A stretch of 64,000 nt of DNA from Pleurocapsa sp. PCC 7319 (GTDB taxonomy: Bacteria > Cyanobacteriota > Cyanobacteriia > Cyanobacteriales > Xenococcaceae): NCBI RefSeq assembly GCF_000332195.1, contig NZ_KB235922.1:3631322-3695321 (forward strand), in the 5' to 3' direction. The notes below the pieces were generated by a model. The model searched no databases and was not told the DNA's origin. It was given only the letters and a program-made list of their open reading frames with translations. This document shows, one piece after another, positions 1 through 8,842 of this stretch. Every line of letters begins with the position of its first letter. Position 1 is the first letter of the stretch. A program made the position numbers and the translations under genes.

Positions 1-2603
1 TTGGACAATTAATATATTTAGAAAAATCTCAACGTCGTCTCCAAACTCCTACCAAGGAATCAGACATCAGTATCGTCGAATCTTTAAGAACATTACCCGA
101 TCTGTGCCGACGTTATCCTTTAGTGTTATTTTTGGCTACTAGCACTTATTTACTCGTAATTATTTATATAACTTCCGAATTTCTTTGGTTCAATATTTAT
201 GGACAATACTTCAATGAATCAAAATTAACCGCATTTTTGGGATTAATGCGGATGATTATTTCCCTCATCCAAGTGGTATTCCTGTACGGTATTACTCGTC
301 CCTTACTTAAATGGGTAGGTGTAGCTCGGTTAAATGCAGTGTATCCAGTTACTACTCTCTTGAGCCTTGGAGGTTTGCTGCTTAATTTTAATTTAGCTTC
401 AGCGATTGGACTACATATCAATGGAGATGCACTCTATAAATCAATTAATCTTCCCATACATCAGCTAAACTACAACGGCATTCCCCATCAGTTTGTCGGC
501 AGAATTCGGGCATTGAGCGATGGTTTGATTTATTCTCTGGGGTTAACTTTAGCTGGAGTAGTTTTGTGGGTCTGTCATTTTTATTTGAGCTTGGTGCAAA
601 TAACTTGGTTGGCAGCTGCCTTGACCCTAATTTTATTACTAGTGCGTTTACCAATGGGTCGGTTCTATGCCCAGAGTCTGGAGGAAATGATTCGCTCTGA
701 TACAATTAATTTAGATGATTTTAGCGATGAAGGAACTCCATTACCACCTCAGTCAGGCAAGGTAATTCGGGAATTTCTGGCAGATAGCGATCGCTACACT
801 CAAATTAAGGGATTGGAATTAGCTGCCAATGTCGGGAATCCGAGTCAGTTTTTTCCTGAGATCAAAGTTTTATTACCTGATGCTGATAATTTGCTACGTC
901 AAGAAATACTCAAGCTGTTTAGCAGCGATCGCGATGAAGTAACACTACAAAAGTTTGCCCATTTATTGACTGATAATCATCCTACTGTAAGAGCAACTGC
1001 TCTAGAGGTTTTGATTGCTAACCAATATACTTTTGAATCATCACAGCTAGAAGTGTTAATTGACGACAGTGATGAGGAAGTAAAAATATTAGGCTTAATT
1101 GCCGCGTTTCAATGTACCAATTCCGAAGATCTAGACCTCAATGTTGCCGAGCAATTTTGGCAGTCGGAATTATCTGACACTATTGCCAAAGCAATTTCTA
1201 GAGTTGTTCGTTATAGCCGAAATCCCGAATTTATTACCCTGATTGAATATTTACTACCTCGATCCAGTCCAGTAGCTAAGCAGGAAGCATTAGCAGCTCT
1301 GGCTAGCTTAGCTTTACCTCAAGACCATAATTTGGCAAAATTGGCTCGATCTGAAATTGGTCATTTTGAACCTTCAGTCAGAATTGCGGCATATAAGTTA
1401 TTGGAAATTACTCATTCTGCCGAAATGTTAGATGTTGTTGCTACTGGATTAAAAGATCATCATCCACGAGTTCGTCAACAGGTAGCCAGCACTTTGGCGG
1501 CATTTGGCAAAGATGGTTTAAAGATCGCCAAAACTAACCTGGCGGCTGATAATCCTGATGTGGTTAACACGGCGATCGCTACTATTGGTAAAATTAGAAG
1601 CAAACGCGCTAACGAAATCTTATTCACCCACCTGACTCCAGAGTTTCAGCAATTAGCTCTAACTCGCAAGTGGCAACAGCAAATACCCGCTCAAGATCCT
1701 AGCTGGAAATTACTGGCGGTAGCTATTGAAGATTATCAGCAACGTCTACTGCAAAAGGTTTTGTATATCCTCTCCTGTTTAGGGTATTCCCGCACGGTTA
1801 ATTTAGTACAGCGTATTTTGGCAACCAGCGATCGTCGTGATTTAGCTAACGCGGTGGAAGTCTTGTCTTCGATCAATCACCGTCGTTTTATTCAACCTTT
1901 GATACCTTTATTGGAACAAGCTGTAGCGGAACAACCTCCAAATCAAATCGAGTCTTCTCCCCAATGGTTAAGAAATAAAGGCTATAAATTACTACTGGAA
2001 GCTTTAGAGTCGAGCGATCGCTGGATTAAAACTGGGGCATCGATAGCTTTAGCAGTTATCCCCACCGCCCTACTCAAAGACCCCGATCCGATCGTACAAT
2101 CAGTGGCACAGGAAATTTTTCCTGCCGCTGCTCAGCTTACTTCTCCTGTTAGCACTTCTATGAATCGATTACTCTTACTGCGAAACGTCGCCCTGTTTAA
2201 AAATCTCTCTCTAGATGAGCTGTTTCCCATCGATCAAGCTTTGGAACAAAGACAAGTCATGGCAGGAGAAACTATCTACTCTGAGGGAAGTTGGGGCTGG
2301 CATTTGTATATTATTGCTGAGGGAAGAATACAAATTGTTAAAGAGGTTGATGGTGAGCAGCAGGAAATTAAACAATTATCTACAGGACAATATTTTGGTG
2401 AAATCGCTCTTTTTGATGAGGCTCCCCGTTGGGATGGAGCGATCGCTCTAGAAGATTCTGTCTTACTAGGCTTGGAAAAGAAACGCTTTATTAGTCTGAT
2501 TTCTCAACGCCCCCACATTATTTTAGAAATTTGTCGCTTTTTGAGCAAAAGGTTACGGGAAACTGACAAGTATATGTCTGCAAAGAAAATGCGATCGTCT
2601 TAA
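1..2603 (+). CDS. Transporter-like membrane protein with HEAT repeats and C-terminal cyclic-nucleotide-binding domain (5' end outside window)
   Basis: The reading frame is open from base 3, so the gene begins upstream; the GTG at 123 is internal. The first ~190 visible residues are hydrophobic helices resembling the C-terminal half of an MFS or ATP/ADP-translocase-type transporter. A long alpha-helical HEAT-like region follows (about residues 200-680). The last ~130 residues form a cNMP-binding fold with a phosphate-binding-cassette-like motif (FGEIALFDEAPRWD). Known cyanobacterial proteins share this three-part architecture, but their substrate is not established. A plausible role is ligand-gated transport or signalling at the membrane. 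The family call is solid; the function is open. Confidence 0.8.
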   Translation, partial: GQLIYLEKSQRRLQTPTKESDISIVESLRTLPDLCRRYPLVLFLATSTYLLVIIYITSEFLWFNIYGQYFNESKLTAFLGLMRMIISLIQVVFLYGITRPLLKWVGVARLNAVYPVTTLLSLGGLLLNFNLASAIGLHINGDALYKSINLPIHQLNYNGIPHQFVGRIRALSDGLIYSLGLTLAGVVLWVCHFYLSLVQITWLAAALTLILLLVRLPMGRFYAQSLEEMIRSDTINLDDFSDEGTPLPPQSGKVIREFLADSDRYTQIKGLELAANVGNPSQFFPEIKVLLPDADNLLRQEILKLFSSDRDEVTLQKFAHLLTDNHPTVRATALEVLIANQYTFESSQLEVLIDDSDEEVKILGLIAAFQCTNSEDLDLNVAEQFWQSELSDTIAKAISRVVRYSRNPEFITLIEYLLPRSSPVAKQEALAALASLALPQDHNLAKLARSEIGHFEPSVRIAAYKLLEITHSAEMLDVVATGLKDHHPRVRQQVASTLAAFGKDGLKIAKTNLAADNPDVVNTAIATIGKIRSKRANEILFTHLTPEFQQLALTRKWQQQIPAQDPSWKLLAVAIEDYQQRLLQKVLYILSCLGYSRTVNLVQRILATSDRRDLANAVEVLSSINHRRFIQPLIPLLEQAVAEQPPNQIESSPQWLRNKGYKLLLEALESSDRWIKTGASIALAVIPTALLKDPDPIVQSVAQEIFPAAAQLTSPVSTSMNRLLLLRNVALFKNLSLDELFPIDQALEQRQVMAGETIYSEGSWGWHLYIIAEGRIQIVKEVDGEQQEIKQLSTGQYFGEIALFDEAPRWDGAIALEDSVLLGLEKKRFISLISQRPHIILEICRFLSKRLRETDKYMSAKKMRSS

Positions 2604-2729
2604 ACTCTGAGCAATTTTCAACTTAAAGTAGTCATTGTATTAATGGGTAGGGGTTTAGCCAAGGCATTCGGTCTCTCGGTTACGGGTGAGCGAAATTTAC
2701 GGTGGCAAAACTTTATTTTCGCGTTGTTT

Positions 2730-2805
2730 AAGTAACAAGTAACAAGTAACAAGTAACAAGTAACAAGTAACAAGTAACAAGTAACAAGTAACAAGTAACA
2801 AGTAA
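2730..2805. repeat. Heptanucleotide tandem repeat (AAGTAAC, ten copies plus six bases)
   Basis: Ten perfect AAGTAAC units are followed by AAGTAA, with no interruptions. The tract ends exactly at the 5' edge of the haemagglutinin relic, and its last TAA is the in-frame stop upstream of that relic. It matches the short tandemly repeated repetitive (STRR) heptamers known in cyanobacteria. Confidence 0.97.
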
Positions 2806-3279
2806 GGAATTTTTGGGATAGAAGAGAGAGAACGTGAAGCAGGAGTTAACTTTATTAGTGCCAGTTCTCAATTGGGTTTAGATGGCACAGTTTCAATCCT
2901 GACTTTGGATGTTGATTCTTTTCAGGATGTAGTAGAGTTACCTAGTAATGTAATAGAATCCGAAGAAACAATAGTCCAAGCTTGTAATGCTAATCGTGAA
3001 ATAGCTGCTCAAAATGGCTTAACGATTAAAGGCCAAGGTGGTATCCTCCCCGAACCGAGCCAACCTTTAGATTCTGGTTTGTTGTTAGTTGATGGTCAAG
3101 TTGCCACCCCAAATTTATCAGCTAAATCTCAAGATATAAACCCCATTAAAACTAGCATGGGCAAAATCCTTCCAGCCAGAGGGGCGATCAAAACTAAAGA
3201 TGGTCAAGTTATCTTAACTGCCTATCGCACAGATAAGCTCGGTACTCGCACTCCTCATATTTCTGCTAAGTGTAGTTAA
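2806..3279 (+). pseudogene. Relic of the C-terminus of a filamentous-haemagglutinin/two-partner-secretion adhesin
   Basis: The frame is open from just after a TAA at 2803-2805. It encodes the typical end of cyanobacterial beta-helix adhesins: SSQLGLDGTVSI, then VELPSNVIES, a lone Cys region (VQACNANRE), QGGILPEPSQPLDSG and a C-terminus ending AKCS. Full proteins of this type are many hundreds of residues and start with a signal peptide and a haemagglutination-activity domain. Only about 157 codons remain and there is no credible start or ribosome binding site. The remainder was probably deleted, with the junction at the adjacent heptamer tract. Confidence 0.75.
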
Positions 3280-3409
3280 TGTTCACTGGCGATCGCAGGT
3301 GAAATCTGGCGTTGCCATCCCTCAATCTGGATGATGATGAACAGCATTAATAAATTGCAAGTTAAATGTGGATTAACTCAATTGAGTAATTAAGCGCAAG
3401 CATTTAATT

Positions 3410-3988
3410 TTAAATTTTGAGTCCTAGAAGTTGCAATAAGTCAACTGAATAGTAAATCGATTGTACCCCTCGCTCGTAAGACATCTTTTTATTAGCTTGG
3501 AGTTGAGGGTTGAGAATTGATTCTAGAACTTCATTCGCGGTTTTGAGAGGTTTTTCATTAGGATCTAGAGCCAGTAAAAGAAAATTACACTCATTGTTTT
3601 CCCCAGCCAAACAAATAACGGGAAGATTTTCTAGTTGTGTCGGTTTGAAAGTCAGACTAGACAAATCGCCATGTGAAACAAAATAATTTTCTAGTCTTTG
3701 GGATACATCATTGCAGGTTTGCTGGAGATCAGTCTCGCTGGGCAAAGCTTCTTGCTTCCAGTTAAATATAGGTAAAATCTCACCATCACTGGTTTTGGCT
3801 AAGGTAGAAGAGATCTTATTATTAGTTTGGCAAAAAAAGGTTTTCTCTGACGATAACAGGTTAGATTCGCCATGAGCAGCGGTAGTGGCAGCAGCAATTA
3901 TGCCAGCTACTAACAGAGATCCTAAAGATAAATTTATGCTTTTCATAGCTCTTAAGTAGCTCATTTGGCTACAGGCTTTTACTAACAT
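3410..3988 (-). CDS. COP23-domain protein (circadian oscillating protein family), exported
   Basis: The 192-residue product has an N-terminal hydrophobic stretch after MKSINLSL ending in an Ala-rich AHG, consistent with a signal peptide. The mature part has the COP23 pattern: FFCQTNN, then QTCNDVSQRLENYF, PVICLAG and CNFLLLAL, with paired cysteines. COP23 was described as a rhythmically expressed membrane-associated protein in Synechococcus RF-1; its biochemical role is unknown. Two starts are possible. The first ATG (3988) follows an AGAGGT motif at good spacing, but an in-frame ATG about 15 codons later would give a more standard signal peptide. Confidence 0.75.
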   Translation of the reverse strand: MLVKACSQMSYLRAMKSINLSLGSLLVAGIIAAATTAAHGESNLLSSEKTFFCQTNNKISSTLAKTSDGEILPIFNWKQEALPSETDLQQTCNDVSQRLENYFVSHGDLSSLTFKPTQLENLPVICLAGENNECNFLLLALDPNEKPLKTANEVLESILNPQLQANKKMSYERGVQSIYYSVDLLQLLGLKI

Positions 3989-4091
3989 ATTACCTCTTCA
4001 AACTGGAAAGATTATTAATTTGAATTAACCAGGACTTAAACAAAAATCAAGCCCAAACAAGACTCAAACTTGCTTTATAGTGCGAGTGGGA

Positions 4092-4173
4092 ATACTGCCT
4101 ATCGCACAGACAAGATTGATTACCCACACTCCTCATATTTCTGTTAACTGTAGTTGATGTTTACTGGCGATCG
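4092..4173 (+). pseudogene. Second, frameshifted copy of the haemagglutinin C-terminal end
   Basis: This stretch matches 3216-3297, the last codons and 3' flank of the first relic. ACTGCCTATCGCACAGA, CTCCTCATATTTCTG and TACTGGCGATCGC-like downstream bases line up in the same order. A one-base length difference in the middle breaks the frame relative to the first copy. It shows the end of the adhesin gene exists twice within 1 kb, flanking the COP23 gene. Too short to be a gene. Confidence 0.6.
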
Positions 4174-4388
4174 CTTTTGAGCTTTTCCCAGGGCGATCGC
4201 CAGTAAAATCTAGCGTGGCTAATACTTCTTTTTACTAGTGTTTTCCGTTGGCTTTAACCATCGCACAGCAGCAATTCAGACTAATTCGAAAGGAATTAAC
4301 TACTAGGGAAGCAGAGACAATTGCGATCGCCATCCTACGTCAGAATGCCCTTGATTTGTATCATTGAATTTACTGGTAATTGCGCTCC

Positions 4389-4518
4389 TAAGTAGATCCA
4401 CTTTATTAAACATGGAATGGTTAAGATCGGGGTTAGGTGATGGGGGTTAGGGATTAGGGAGAATCATCTTCAATTTTTTTACTGTTTTATTAGACGTTTT
4501 ATTAGGTGGAGCTACTTA
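4389..4518. mobile_element. MITE-like element with TAAGTAG terminal inverted repeats and a G-rich core
   Basis: The ends form a 23-bp inverted repeat with 19 matches (left end TAAGTAGATCCAC, right end reading TAAGTAGCTCCAC on the other strand). The core holds G-tracts (GGGG, GGGGG, GGG, GGG) of the same kind as the 119-bp elements at 11376 and 12239, which also begin TAAGTAG. There is no coding capacity. The rest of the 690-bp gap around it (3989-4680) holds only the adhesin relic and short AT-rich sequence. Confidence 0.6.
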
Positions 4519-4680
4519 ACATTGCCAAACAATTGCTCAGACGGTTTTCTTAACGATAACGTCAGTTCGACGATGTTAAAAACTCAGCAATTTACCAGAA
4601 TTTATAAATTTTTAGATGCCTGAATCCTTTTTTCTATAGGTAAAAATTCATAACTCCTAACTCCGAATTCCTAACTCACA

Positions 4681-5700
4681 TTAACGATACAATTCATCGT
4701 TAACGCAATGGGGCAATCTTTTACCTTCTAATCCCGCAATTAAATTATTGATAGCCATTTGCGCCATTTTAGCTCTGGTTTGATAGCTGGCACTGCCAAT
4801 ATGGGGAGTAATAATCACATTATCTAATTTTAAGAGGGGACTATCCATCGGAATTGGTTCGGGATCGGTAACATCTAAGGCAGCACCAGCAATCTGATTC
4901 GTACTTAGAGCTTGATATAGAGCTTGGGAGTCTACGATTGAACCCCTAGCTGTATTAATCAAAATGGCAGAAGATTTCATCAATTGAAACTGGCGATCGC
5001 CAATTAGATGATAAGTTTCTGCTGATAAAGCAGTGTGTAGGGAAATAAAATCAGACTCTGACAATAAAGTCTTCAATTCTGCATACTCTACACCCAATGA
5101 TTCTTCCAATGAAGGTTCTAAGCGGTGTCTGCTGTAATAGAGAATTTTCATGTCAAATCCTCTGGCGCGACGGGCAACGGCTTGACCAATTCGTCCCAAG
5201 CCAACAATACCAAGGGTAGAACCACTTAAATCGGCTCCGAGTAATAAAGTTGGCTCCCAAGTCAACCATTGACCACCTCTAACAAAACTTTGAGCTTCTA
5301 CTATTCGACGTGCTGCTGCCATTAATAATGCCCAAGTCAGATCGGCAGTGGCATTAGTGAGAACTCCAGGTGTATTACCTACAGGAACCCCCCTAGCGGT
5401 AGCCGCAGGGATATCGATATTATCGTAGCCAACTGCCATTTGACTGATAACTTTCAAAGATGGTGCAATTTCAAGCAGTTGCCGATCAATCGAATCGGTA
5501 AGCAAACACAGTAAACCATCTATAGACTTAACTTTTTCCAGTAACACTGAGTAAGTTGGTGGTTGTCTTTCCGACCAAGTTTCTACTACTGCTATCTGGC
5601 GTAATTGTTCTAATTCATCAACTTGGGGTAAACGGCGAGTAATAAATACTCGGGCTAGATTAGCTGGTGACATATTCTGAATGAAAGGTAATTCCCTCAA
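4681..5700 (-). CDS. D-isomer-specific 2-hydroxyacid dehydrogenase (glyoxylate/hydroxypyruvate reductase-like)
   Basis: A cytosolic NAD(P)H-dependent reductase of 2-oxo acids such as glyoxylate or hydroxypyruvate. The 339 residues carry the Rossmann motif GLGRIGQAVARR and the family's catalytic triad: Arg in INTARGSIVD, Glu in DPEPIP and His in ITPHIGSAS. The substrate cannot be settled from sequence, but glyoxylate reduction fits the photorespiratory metabolism of cyanobacteria. The open frame begins with a TTG (5700) preceded by GAGAG. An in-frame ATG nine codons later (5673) has a weaker ribosome site, so the start is uncertain. It stands alone, facing away from pgr5. Confidence 0.88.
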   Translation of the reverse strand: MRELPFIQNMSPANLARVFITRRLPQVDELEQLRQIAVVETWSERQPPTYSVLLEKVKSIDGLLCLLTDSIDRQLLEIAPSLKVISQMAVGYDNIDIPAATARGVPVGNTPGVLTNATADLTWALLMAAARRIVEAQSFVRGGQWLTWEPTLLLGADLSGSTLGIVGLGRIGQAVARRARGFDMKILYYSRHRLEPSLEESLGVEYAELKTLLSESDFISLHTALSAETYHLIGDRQFQLMKSSAILINTARGSIVDSQALYQALSTNQIAGAALDVTDPEPIPMDSPLLKLDNVIITPHIGSASYQTRAKMAQMAINNLIAGLEGKRLPHCVNDELYR

Positions 5701-5964
5701 TAACTCTCATTACAGATAATAGCGGTGCCTAAATAATTGATGATCGCATAGAGTAAAACTTCTTTTTCTAACTCAATAGTCAGTTTACCAGTATTGATTA
5801 ATTTCACTTATAGATACTATAAAAATATATTTGTCAAATAAAGTTTGCAAAACTTAAATTATTTGTTACATTAATTTACATAAGGAAATAAATAAAAAAT
5901 TTGCCATTGAGTCAGTACACAACGGCAATTTTAAGAAATTTTGATTGAGGTCTAGAAAATAATC

Positions 5965-6162
5965 ATGTTTGCACCAATAGTAATTCAAGTTAGAAATCGT
6001 CTAGGTAAAGTCAAGTTCAATCAGCTTCGCGGTAAAGCGATCGCATTACATTCTCAGGTCATAACTAAAATTTGTAATCGTTTTGATATCGAAAGGACAA
6101 CCAGACAGAACTTGATTAGAACGGCCCGTGACAATGGTAAAAGGTTAGGTTTACTGGCTTAA
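5965..6162 (+). CDS. pgr5: PGR5 homologue (proton gradient regulation 5, cyclic electron flow)
   Basis: The 65-residue protein is close to the mature C-terminal part of plant PGR5 and to the cyanobacterial Ssr2016 type. Conserved blocks include MFAPIVIQVRNRLGK, FNQLRGKAIALHSQVIT and the ending NGKRLGLLA. In plants PGR5 works with PGRL1 in antimycin-sensitive cyclic electron flow around photosystem I; the cyanobacterial protein is linked to the same pathway. It is soluble or peripheral, with no membrane segment, and monocistronic, followed by a strong terminator. Length is full for the cyanobacterial form. Confidence 0.9.
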   Translation: MFAPIVIQVRNRLGKVKFNQLRGKAIALHSQVITKICNRFDIERTTRQNLIRTARDNGKRLGLLA

Positions 6163-6207
6163 AATAGTTAAATTTTTTCTCTCGTCGACATTGATTTCTC
6201 CTACTTG

Positions 6208-6235
6208 ACCTTGGCAGATTCTGCCAAGGTTTTTT
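6208..6235 (+). terminator. Rho-independent terminator of pgr5
   Basis: A perfect 10-bp stem (ACCTTGGCAG with CTGCCAAGGT) and a 3-base loop are followed directly by five T residues, 46 bases after the pgr5 stop codon. Confidence 0.9.
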
Positions 6236-6316
6236 GTTGATTGATAGGTAAGTGGGTTCGTAGTTTATCTATCGCCGAGCCTCAACTGTTTTTGAATCTT
6301 CTGTTAAAAGGAGGTA

Positions 6317-6437
6317 ATACTAAATAAGATTGACAGAGGTTATTTATGTAGGCTGACTGGGAGACTGGGGGAGTAATCATTACTCATTACTCATTACTTC
6401 GTTTATTTAAGTAACCTACACCAACAGGATTTAGTAT
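6317..6437. mobile_element. MITE-like element with ATACTAAAT ends and an internal heptamer tract
   Basis: The ends read ATACTAAAT on the left and ATTTAGTAT on the right. The inverted similarity extends inward for about 35 bp through AGGTTA..TTA. Inside are three CATTACT heptamers (6378-6398). The right 75 bp recur at about 11300-11375. No coding capacity. It fills most of the gap between pgr5 and the next gene. Confidence 0.6.
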
Positions 6438-6518
6438 AAGAGCTTATCGGGAGAGGATGTCAAAGATTGGTATCCTAAAACAGGAACTATTTAATAATCT
6501 GCGATTAATTCTGTTTTC

Positions 6519-7439
6519 ATGACTGTTACTGCAACTCAACCTCAGCTTGGATTGTCTTCCCGTTTGGTAAACGGAGTTTTAGCAATCAAACCCTTAGCCA
6601 GCTTTGCCAAAAACCGCGCCCGCAACATGATGATTAAGCGAGCTGAAGCGATCGGTGTACCCTGGCGAGAAAATGTACAACGATTAAGCGATCGCAATTG
6701 GGATGCAGAATTAACCGCAGTTGAGAATCGAGAACTCAAATATCCCGACTACTACACCACTTCTTTTCATGCCTACGAAGAGGGAAATCTGAGCTGGAAA
6801 GCAGCTTGGGAAGTAGAATCTGCTGCTTATGCAGTCCATGCCAAAATTTGGTCTACAGGAGATCCTAGTGGCGATCCGATGCTACGGCAAAGCTACCATC
6901 AAGTTATGGAACAGAAATTAGACATCACCCCCGCAACAATTCTCGATTTGGGTTGTGGTGTTGGGATGAGTACCTTTGCTTTACAAGAAATTTATCCCCA
7001 AGCCCAAGTTACGGGACTTGATTTGTCCCCTTACTTTTTGGCGGTAGCTCAATATCGGGGGCAACAAAATCAAAAAAATATTAATTGGGTTCATGCTGCT
7101 GCTGAATCGACAGGATTAGCTGATGCTAGCTTCGATTTGGTTTCTGCTTGCTTAATGTTTCACGAATTACCTGCCACCGCCGCTCAAGACATTATTACTG
7201 AAGCTCGACGTTTGTTACGTCCTGGTGGTTATCTTGCCATTATGGACATGAATCCCCAGTCGGAAATTTTTCTGAAGATGCCACCCTACATCCTAACTCT
7301 ACTCAAAAGCACTGAACCTTATCTAGATCAATACTTTGCGTTGGATATGAAACAAGTATTTTCACAAGCAGGTTTGACGATTCCCAGTATTACTGTCAAT
7401 AGTCCCAGACACAGAACAATTATTGCTCAGGCAGATTAA
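6519..7439 (+). CDS. Class I SAM-dependent methyltransferase
   Basis: A 306-residue Rossmann-fold methyltransferase. Motif I is ILDLGCGVGMSTFAL (about residues 145-160), motif II TGLDLSPYFL, motif III near NWVHAAAEST and motif IV in FDLVSACLMFHELP. The ~130-residue N-terminal extension lacks a recognisable domain. The C-terminal LLRPGGYLAIMDMNP fits the UbiE/COQ5-like group, which often methylates quinones, sterols or small metabolites. The substrate is unknown. It is convergent with sufS and shows no operon partner. Confidence 0.8.
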   Translation: MTVTATQPQLGLSSRLVNGVLAIKPLASFAKNRARNMMIKRAEAIGVPWRENVQRLSDRNWDAELTAVENRELKYPDYYTTSFHAYEEGNLSWKAAWEVESAAYAVHAKIWSTGDPSGDPMLRQSYHQVMEQKLDITPATILDLGCGVGMSTFALQEIYPQAQVTGLDLSPYFLAVAQYRGQQNQKNINWVHAAAESTGLADASFDLVSACLMFHELPATAAQDIITEARRLLRPGGYLAIMDMNPQSEIFLKMPPYILTLLKSTEPYLDQYFALDMKQVFSQAGLTIPSITVNSPRHRTIIAQAD

Positions 7440-7474
7440 TTGAACAAGCTTTAAGCTCCAAAGTTTAGTGTTAC

Positions 7475-8764
7475 TTATTCGTTCATACTCTGAAAAAACT
7501 CAATAGTACTTTTCAAAGCTTCTACAAAGGTATCAATTTCTTCACGGGTGTTGTAGAAATATAGACTTGCTCTGGCACTACCAGAAGCTTTAAAGATACG
7601 GTGTAAGGGTTGAGTACAATGATGACCAGAACGAATGGCAATCCCTTCATGATCTAATAGAGTAGCTAAATCGCTGGCATGGATACCTTCGACGTTAAAA
7701 GCTGCTAAAGCTGCTCTCCCTTTCCCTTTGTCAGTGGGTTTTTTACCGTAAATTCTGAGACCAGGAATAGTTTCTAGCTTCTGGAACAAATAGGCAGTTA
7801 ATTCTTCTTCATAGGTATGAATCTGATCCATGCCAATATTAGTCAGATAGTCCACTGCTGCCCCAAGGGCGATCGCTTCGCCGATCGCAGGAGTTCCCGC
7901 TTCAAATTTATGAGGTAATTCACCGTAAGTAGAATGGTCTAAAAATACCTCATCAATCATTTCGCCTCCACCCATAAAAGGTGGCATTGCTAACAAAATT
8001 TCTTTTTTGCCGTAAAGGAAGCCAATCCCCGTAGTAGCACACATTTTATGTCCTGAGGCTACTAGCCAATCGCAGTTTATTGCTTGGACATCAACAGGCA
8101 TATGAGGGACACTCTGACAGGCATCGATTAATACCTTAGCTCCATACTGATGAGCTGCTTGAGTAATTTCTTCTATGGGATTAATTACTCCGAGAGTGTT
8201 AGAAACATGAACTACAGAAACGAGCTTAGTTTGAGCGGACAGTAGAGATTGATACTGAGTAAAATCAAACTCTTCAGTAGGAGTTAGTTCAACATACTTA
8301 ATTACTGCACCGGTTTTTTGGGCAATCAACTGCCAAGGAACAATATTGCTATGGTGTTCCATTACCGAAAGAATAATTTCATCCCCAGGTTTAAGGTTAG
8401 CTAATCCCCAACTATAAGCTACTAAGTTAATTGCTTCACTGGCGTTACGGGTAAAAACAATCTCTTCACGGGAAGCAGCGTTAATAAATTGAGTAACTTT
8501 GTCCCTCGCCCCTTCGTAGGCATCGGTAGCCCTGCCACTAAGGGTATGAGCACCCCGATGAACATTGGCATTATCTTGTTGATAGTAGTTTTGCAGCACA
8601 TCTAAAACTGCTTGAGGTTTTTGAGAACTGGCAGCACTATCAAAATATATTAGGGGATTGCCATTTACTTCCTGATGTAAGATGGGGAAGTCTTTTCTGA
8701 CGCGATGGGCTAAGCTACTTTCGGTCGGGAATTCGCCTAAAGTTTTTTCCTGGGTTAAAGTCAT
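7475..8764 (-). CDS. sufS: Cysteine desulfurase SufS
   Basis: PLP enzyme that takes sulfur from cysteine for Fe-S cluster assembly by the SUF system, the main cluster pathway of cyanobacteria. The 429 residues include the PLP-binding lysine in [15 protein letters not shown] and the active-site cysteine in the group II loop [10 protein letters not shown]. It is the last gene of the sufC-sufD-sufS run, 78 bases after sufD, and is probably co-transcribed under the two SufR-type operators upstream of sufC. Full length; the ATG start at 8764 is natural. Confidence 0.95.
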   Translation of the reverse strand: MTLTQEKTLGEFPTESSLAHRVRKDFPILHQEVNGNPLIYFDSAASSQKPQAVLDVLQNYYQQDNANVHRGAHTLSGRATDAYEGARDKVTQFINAASREEIVFTRNASEAINLVAYSWGLANLKPGDEIILSVMEHHSNIVPWQLIAQKTGAVIKYVELTPTEEFDFTQYQSLLSAQTKLVSVVHVSNTLGVINPIEEITQAAHQYGAKVLIDACQSVPHMPVDVQAINCDWLVASGHKMCATTGIGFLYGKKEILLAMPPFMGGGEMIDEVFLDHSTYGELPHKFEAGTPAIGEAIALGAAVDYLTNIGMDQIHTYEEELTAYLFQKLETIPGLRIYGKKPTDKGKGRAALAAFNVEGIHASDLATLLDHEGIAIRSGHHCTQPLHRIFKASGSARASLYFYNTREEIDTFVEALKSTIEFFQSMNE

Positions 8765-8842
8765 ATTCCTTTTAATTCTCGCTTTTTAATCTTTAGCTAA
8801 GTATCAGTTACTATATAATCTTTTTTGTCTATTCTCTGTTTC

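Noticed and set aside
2730-2805. Heptamer tract as a plasmid-type iteron origin
   Set aside because: Perfect 7-bp tandem units with no rep gene or AT-rich melting region; similar tracts are scattered across the window.
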